NCBI RefSeq assembly: GCF_003864975.1
Contig: NZ_BHGL01000006.1
Location: 413,380 to 477,379, forward strand
DNA length: 64,000 nt
Origin: Sulfuriferula thiophila
GTDB taxonomy: Bacteria; Pseudomonadota; Gammaproteobacteria; Burkholderiales; Sulfuriferulaceae
Direction: 5' to 3'
Shown here: positions 62,315 to 64,000 of the stretch, piece by piece
How the letters are laid out: each line of letters begins with the position of its first letter
Position numbering within the stretch: position 1 is the stretch's first letter
The notes under the pieces: model-generated
What the model saw: only the letters and a program-made list of their open reading frames with translations
Database searches by the model: none
What the model was told of the DNA's origin: nothing
Made by a program: the position numbers and the translations under genes

Positions 62315-62809
62315 ATGCAAAATACTATGCACATGAATGGTAATTCTGAGGAGTCTACGGGGCATGAGTTCCTTGCGTTTACTCTGGGTGCGGAAGAATA
62401 TGGTATCGATATTCTGAAAGTGCAGGAAATTCGCGGTTATGAAAGTCCGACGAGAATTGCGAATGCGCCAGAGTTTATCAAAGGGGTCATCAACTTGCGT
62501 GGTTTGATAGTGCCTATTGTGGATATGCGGATTAAGTTTAATCTGGGTGACGCGAATTACGATAACTTGACGGTGGTGATCATTCTGAATATTGGCGGTC
62601 GTGTGGTTGGTATGGTAGTGGATAGCGTATCCGATGTGATTACGCTGAATCCAGAACAAATCAAACCAGCGCCAGCCATGACCAGTGCGCTTGATACTAC
62701 TTATCTGATTGGGCTGGGTACCGTAGAGCAGCGCATGTTGATTCTAGTGGATATTGATAAGCTGATGTCTAGTGCTGAAATGGGTTTAACTGACGAGATG
62801 GCTGCATGA
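62315..62809 (+). CDS. cheW: Chemotaxis coupling protein CheW
   Basis: The 164-residue protein is a single CheW domain: [39 protein letters not shown] and [13 protein letters not shown]. It links chemoreceptors to CheA. It lies 26 bases after cheA. The extra N-terminal 15 residues are not conserved. Confidence 0.96.
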   Translation: MQNTMHMNGNSEESTGHEFLAFTLGAEEYGIDILKVQEIRGYESPTRIANAPEFIKGVINLRGLIVPIVDMRIKFNLGDANYDNLTVVIILNIGGRVVGMVVDSVSDVITLNPEQIKPAPAMTSALDTTYLIGLGTVEQRMLILVDIDKLMSSAEMGLTDEMAA

Positions 62810-62858
62810 TTGCAGTTGTCAGGTTGTAAAGAATAAATAATATAAATAAGGAGACATC

Positions 62859-64000
62859 ATGTTTAGTCGAATCAGTATTAAAAATCGCTTGATTGCAGCA
62901 TTTACAATGAATGCTTTGCTGCTTTTGTTTGTTGGTGGTTTAGGTATTTATACCGCAAAACACAATGTGTATCTTCTGGAAAGTCTTACATTAAAAGACA
63001 AAAGCGCTGAAGCTGACATTGTGCGTATTAAATACCGTATGGAATTTAACCGCAGCGAGTTGTTGCGCGCAATACAGCATGACCCTACGTTCAGTGTATC
63101 AAAGATGCATGACCATCCTGTGACTAAGCATATTAAAAGTATTGAGGCCAGTAACAAAATCCTCAAGGAGAAGGCTGATGCGTATCAGGCTGGGATATCT
63201 GATCCTGAGGAGAAGCAGCTTTTTGATAACTGGTTAACCGAATCAAATAACATGGGTACCGAAGCTATCAAACAAGTTGTTGCAGATATCCAGGCAAATC
63301 AATGGGAAGAGGCAGCAGGTCGTACGGTGAAAGTGATTAACCCGCTCTATACTAAAAGTGATGCAAATTCAAAAGCACTTGTGGAGTATCTGACAAAACG
63401 GGCGGAGAAAAATCGGGTGCTGGTGAGGGAAAACATTGCACAGATGACTTATTTCCTGATTGCGATACTTTCCCTTGGCGTCATCATGGCCATCATAACC
63501 GGTTGGCTGCTGATCCGGAGTATTACCGTGCCATTGCATCATGCAGTAGAAGTGGCGCGCCGTGTTGCGGATGGTGATTTACGTTCCGATGTTACAGTGA
63601 TTCACCAGGATGAAATTGGTGATGTACTGAATGCGCTGAAAGATATGAATGTCAGCCTGGCCCATATAGTCGGCGAGGTTCGTGTAGGTACAGAGACGAT
63701 AGCCTCGGCATCCAGTGAGATTGCTGCGGGCAATCTGGATCTGTCCAATCGTACTGAAGCACAGGCAGGCTCGCTGGAAGAAACGGCGTCAGCAATGGAG
63801 GAGCTTACCTCCACGGTCAAGCAGAATGCGGATAATGCGCGTCAGGCTAATCAGTTGGCCGGAACTGCTTCGGAAGTGGCTGTTAAAGGCGGCGCAGTTG
63901 TATCGGAAGTGGTGGCAACTATGGGCGCCATTAACGAATCGGCACGCAAGATCGCTGATATTATCGGAGTGATTGACGGTATCGCATTCCAGACCAACAT
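62859..64000 (+). CDS. Methyl-accepting chemotaxis protein (3' truncated by window edge)
   Basis: The frame opens at an ATG preceded by AAGGAG and runs to the right edge without a stop. It has a membrane segment (about 11-30), a periplasmic helical ligand domain of about 160 residues (4-helix-bundle type), a second segment (about 195-220: FLIAILSLGVIMAIITGWLL), a HAMP domain and the start of the signalling hairpin with SLEETASAMEELTSTVKQN and IDGIAFQTN. It is the receptor gene of the che operon, 49 bases after cheW. The ligand is unknown. Confidence 0.95.
   Translation, partial: MFSRISIKNRLIAAFTMNALLLLFVGGLGIYTAKHNVYLLESLTLKDKSAEADIVRIKYRMEFNRSELLRAIQHDPTFSVSKMHDHPVTKHIKSIEASNKILKEKADAYQAGISDPEEKQLFDNWLTESNNMGTEAIKQVVADIQANQWEEAAGRTVKVINPLYTKSDANSKALVEYLTKRAEKNRVLVRENIAQMTYFLIAILSLGVIMAIITGWLLIRSITVPLHHAVEVARRVADGDLRSDVTVIHQDEIGDVLNALKDMNVSLAHIVGEVRVGTETIASASSEIAAGNLDLSNRTEAQAGSLEETASAMEELTSTVKQNADNARQANQLAGTASEVAVKGGAVVSEVVATMGAINESARKIADIIGVIDGIAFQTN

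Overview
The window is a 64 kb stretch of a chromosome from a flagellated Gram-negative bacterium, most likely a betaproteobacterium of the Nitrosomonadales/Gallionellales/Sulfuricellales type. This rests on three things: the pcnB-folK-deoxynucleoside kinase-panB-panC block, the FlhDC flagellar master regulator together with a flgBCDEFGHIJKL cluster, and sulfur-oxidation functions (TsdBA-like cytochromes and a TusA-DsrE2 pair). The genus assignment is inference. I see no rRNA, tRNA, CRISPR array, insertion sequence or prophage.

Positions 1-10.7 kb hold an AraC-type regulator cut by the window edge, a tight operon of a small membrane protein, an SDR-type epimerase, DUF2269, DUF4166 and DCC-family proteins, a membrane GGDEF/EAL protein with a dead GGDEF site, and an unusual operon joining sulfur carriers (TusA, DsrE2) to a GAF histidine kinase, a single-domain response regulator and a REC-GGDEF-EAL protein. 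Positions 10.7-14.6 kb are a metal/arsenic resistance block: ArsR, a permease, a DUF2892 protein, a small CMD-like protein, a CTNC thioredoxin-like protein and a CDF exporter on the minus strand, with arsC divergent. Three of these unrelated proteins end in vicinal cysteine pairs.

Positions 14.7-24.5 kb contain a TorT-like periplasmic binding protein next to a membrane diguanylate cyclase, an EAL-domain remnant, modABC for molybdate uptake, a tsdB-tsdA cytochrome pair behind a perfect 39-bp AT-rich palindrome, a methyltransferase and an unrecognised membrane-associated protein. Positions 24.6-33.2 kb are housekeeping: aspartate aminotransferase, uvrB, comEC, relA and an S4 RNA-binding protein.

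A 467-bp AT-rich region with a second long perfect palindrome precedes flhDC (33.7 kb), followed by a membrane-anchored FAM173-like methyltransferase and motAB. Positions 37.4-47.2 kb are again housekeeping: panC, panB, deoxynucleoside kinase, folK, pcnB, a HAD phosphatase, bamD, rluD, pgeF, a ZIP transporter and rimO. The start codons of bamD and rluD overlap.

Positions 47.2-64 kb form the flagellar and chemotaxis block: flgN-flgM-flgA on the minus strand, flgB to flgL on the plus strand, then a small FQDxTxQ protein (a possible CheZ-type phosphatase), cheY, cheA, cheW and a chemoreceptor cut by the window edge. Near-consensus sigma-28 promoters precede flgM and flgK. Together with four c-di-GMP proteins or remnants, the window is rich in motility and second-messenger control.
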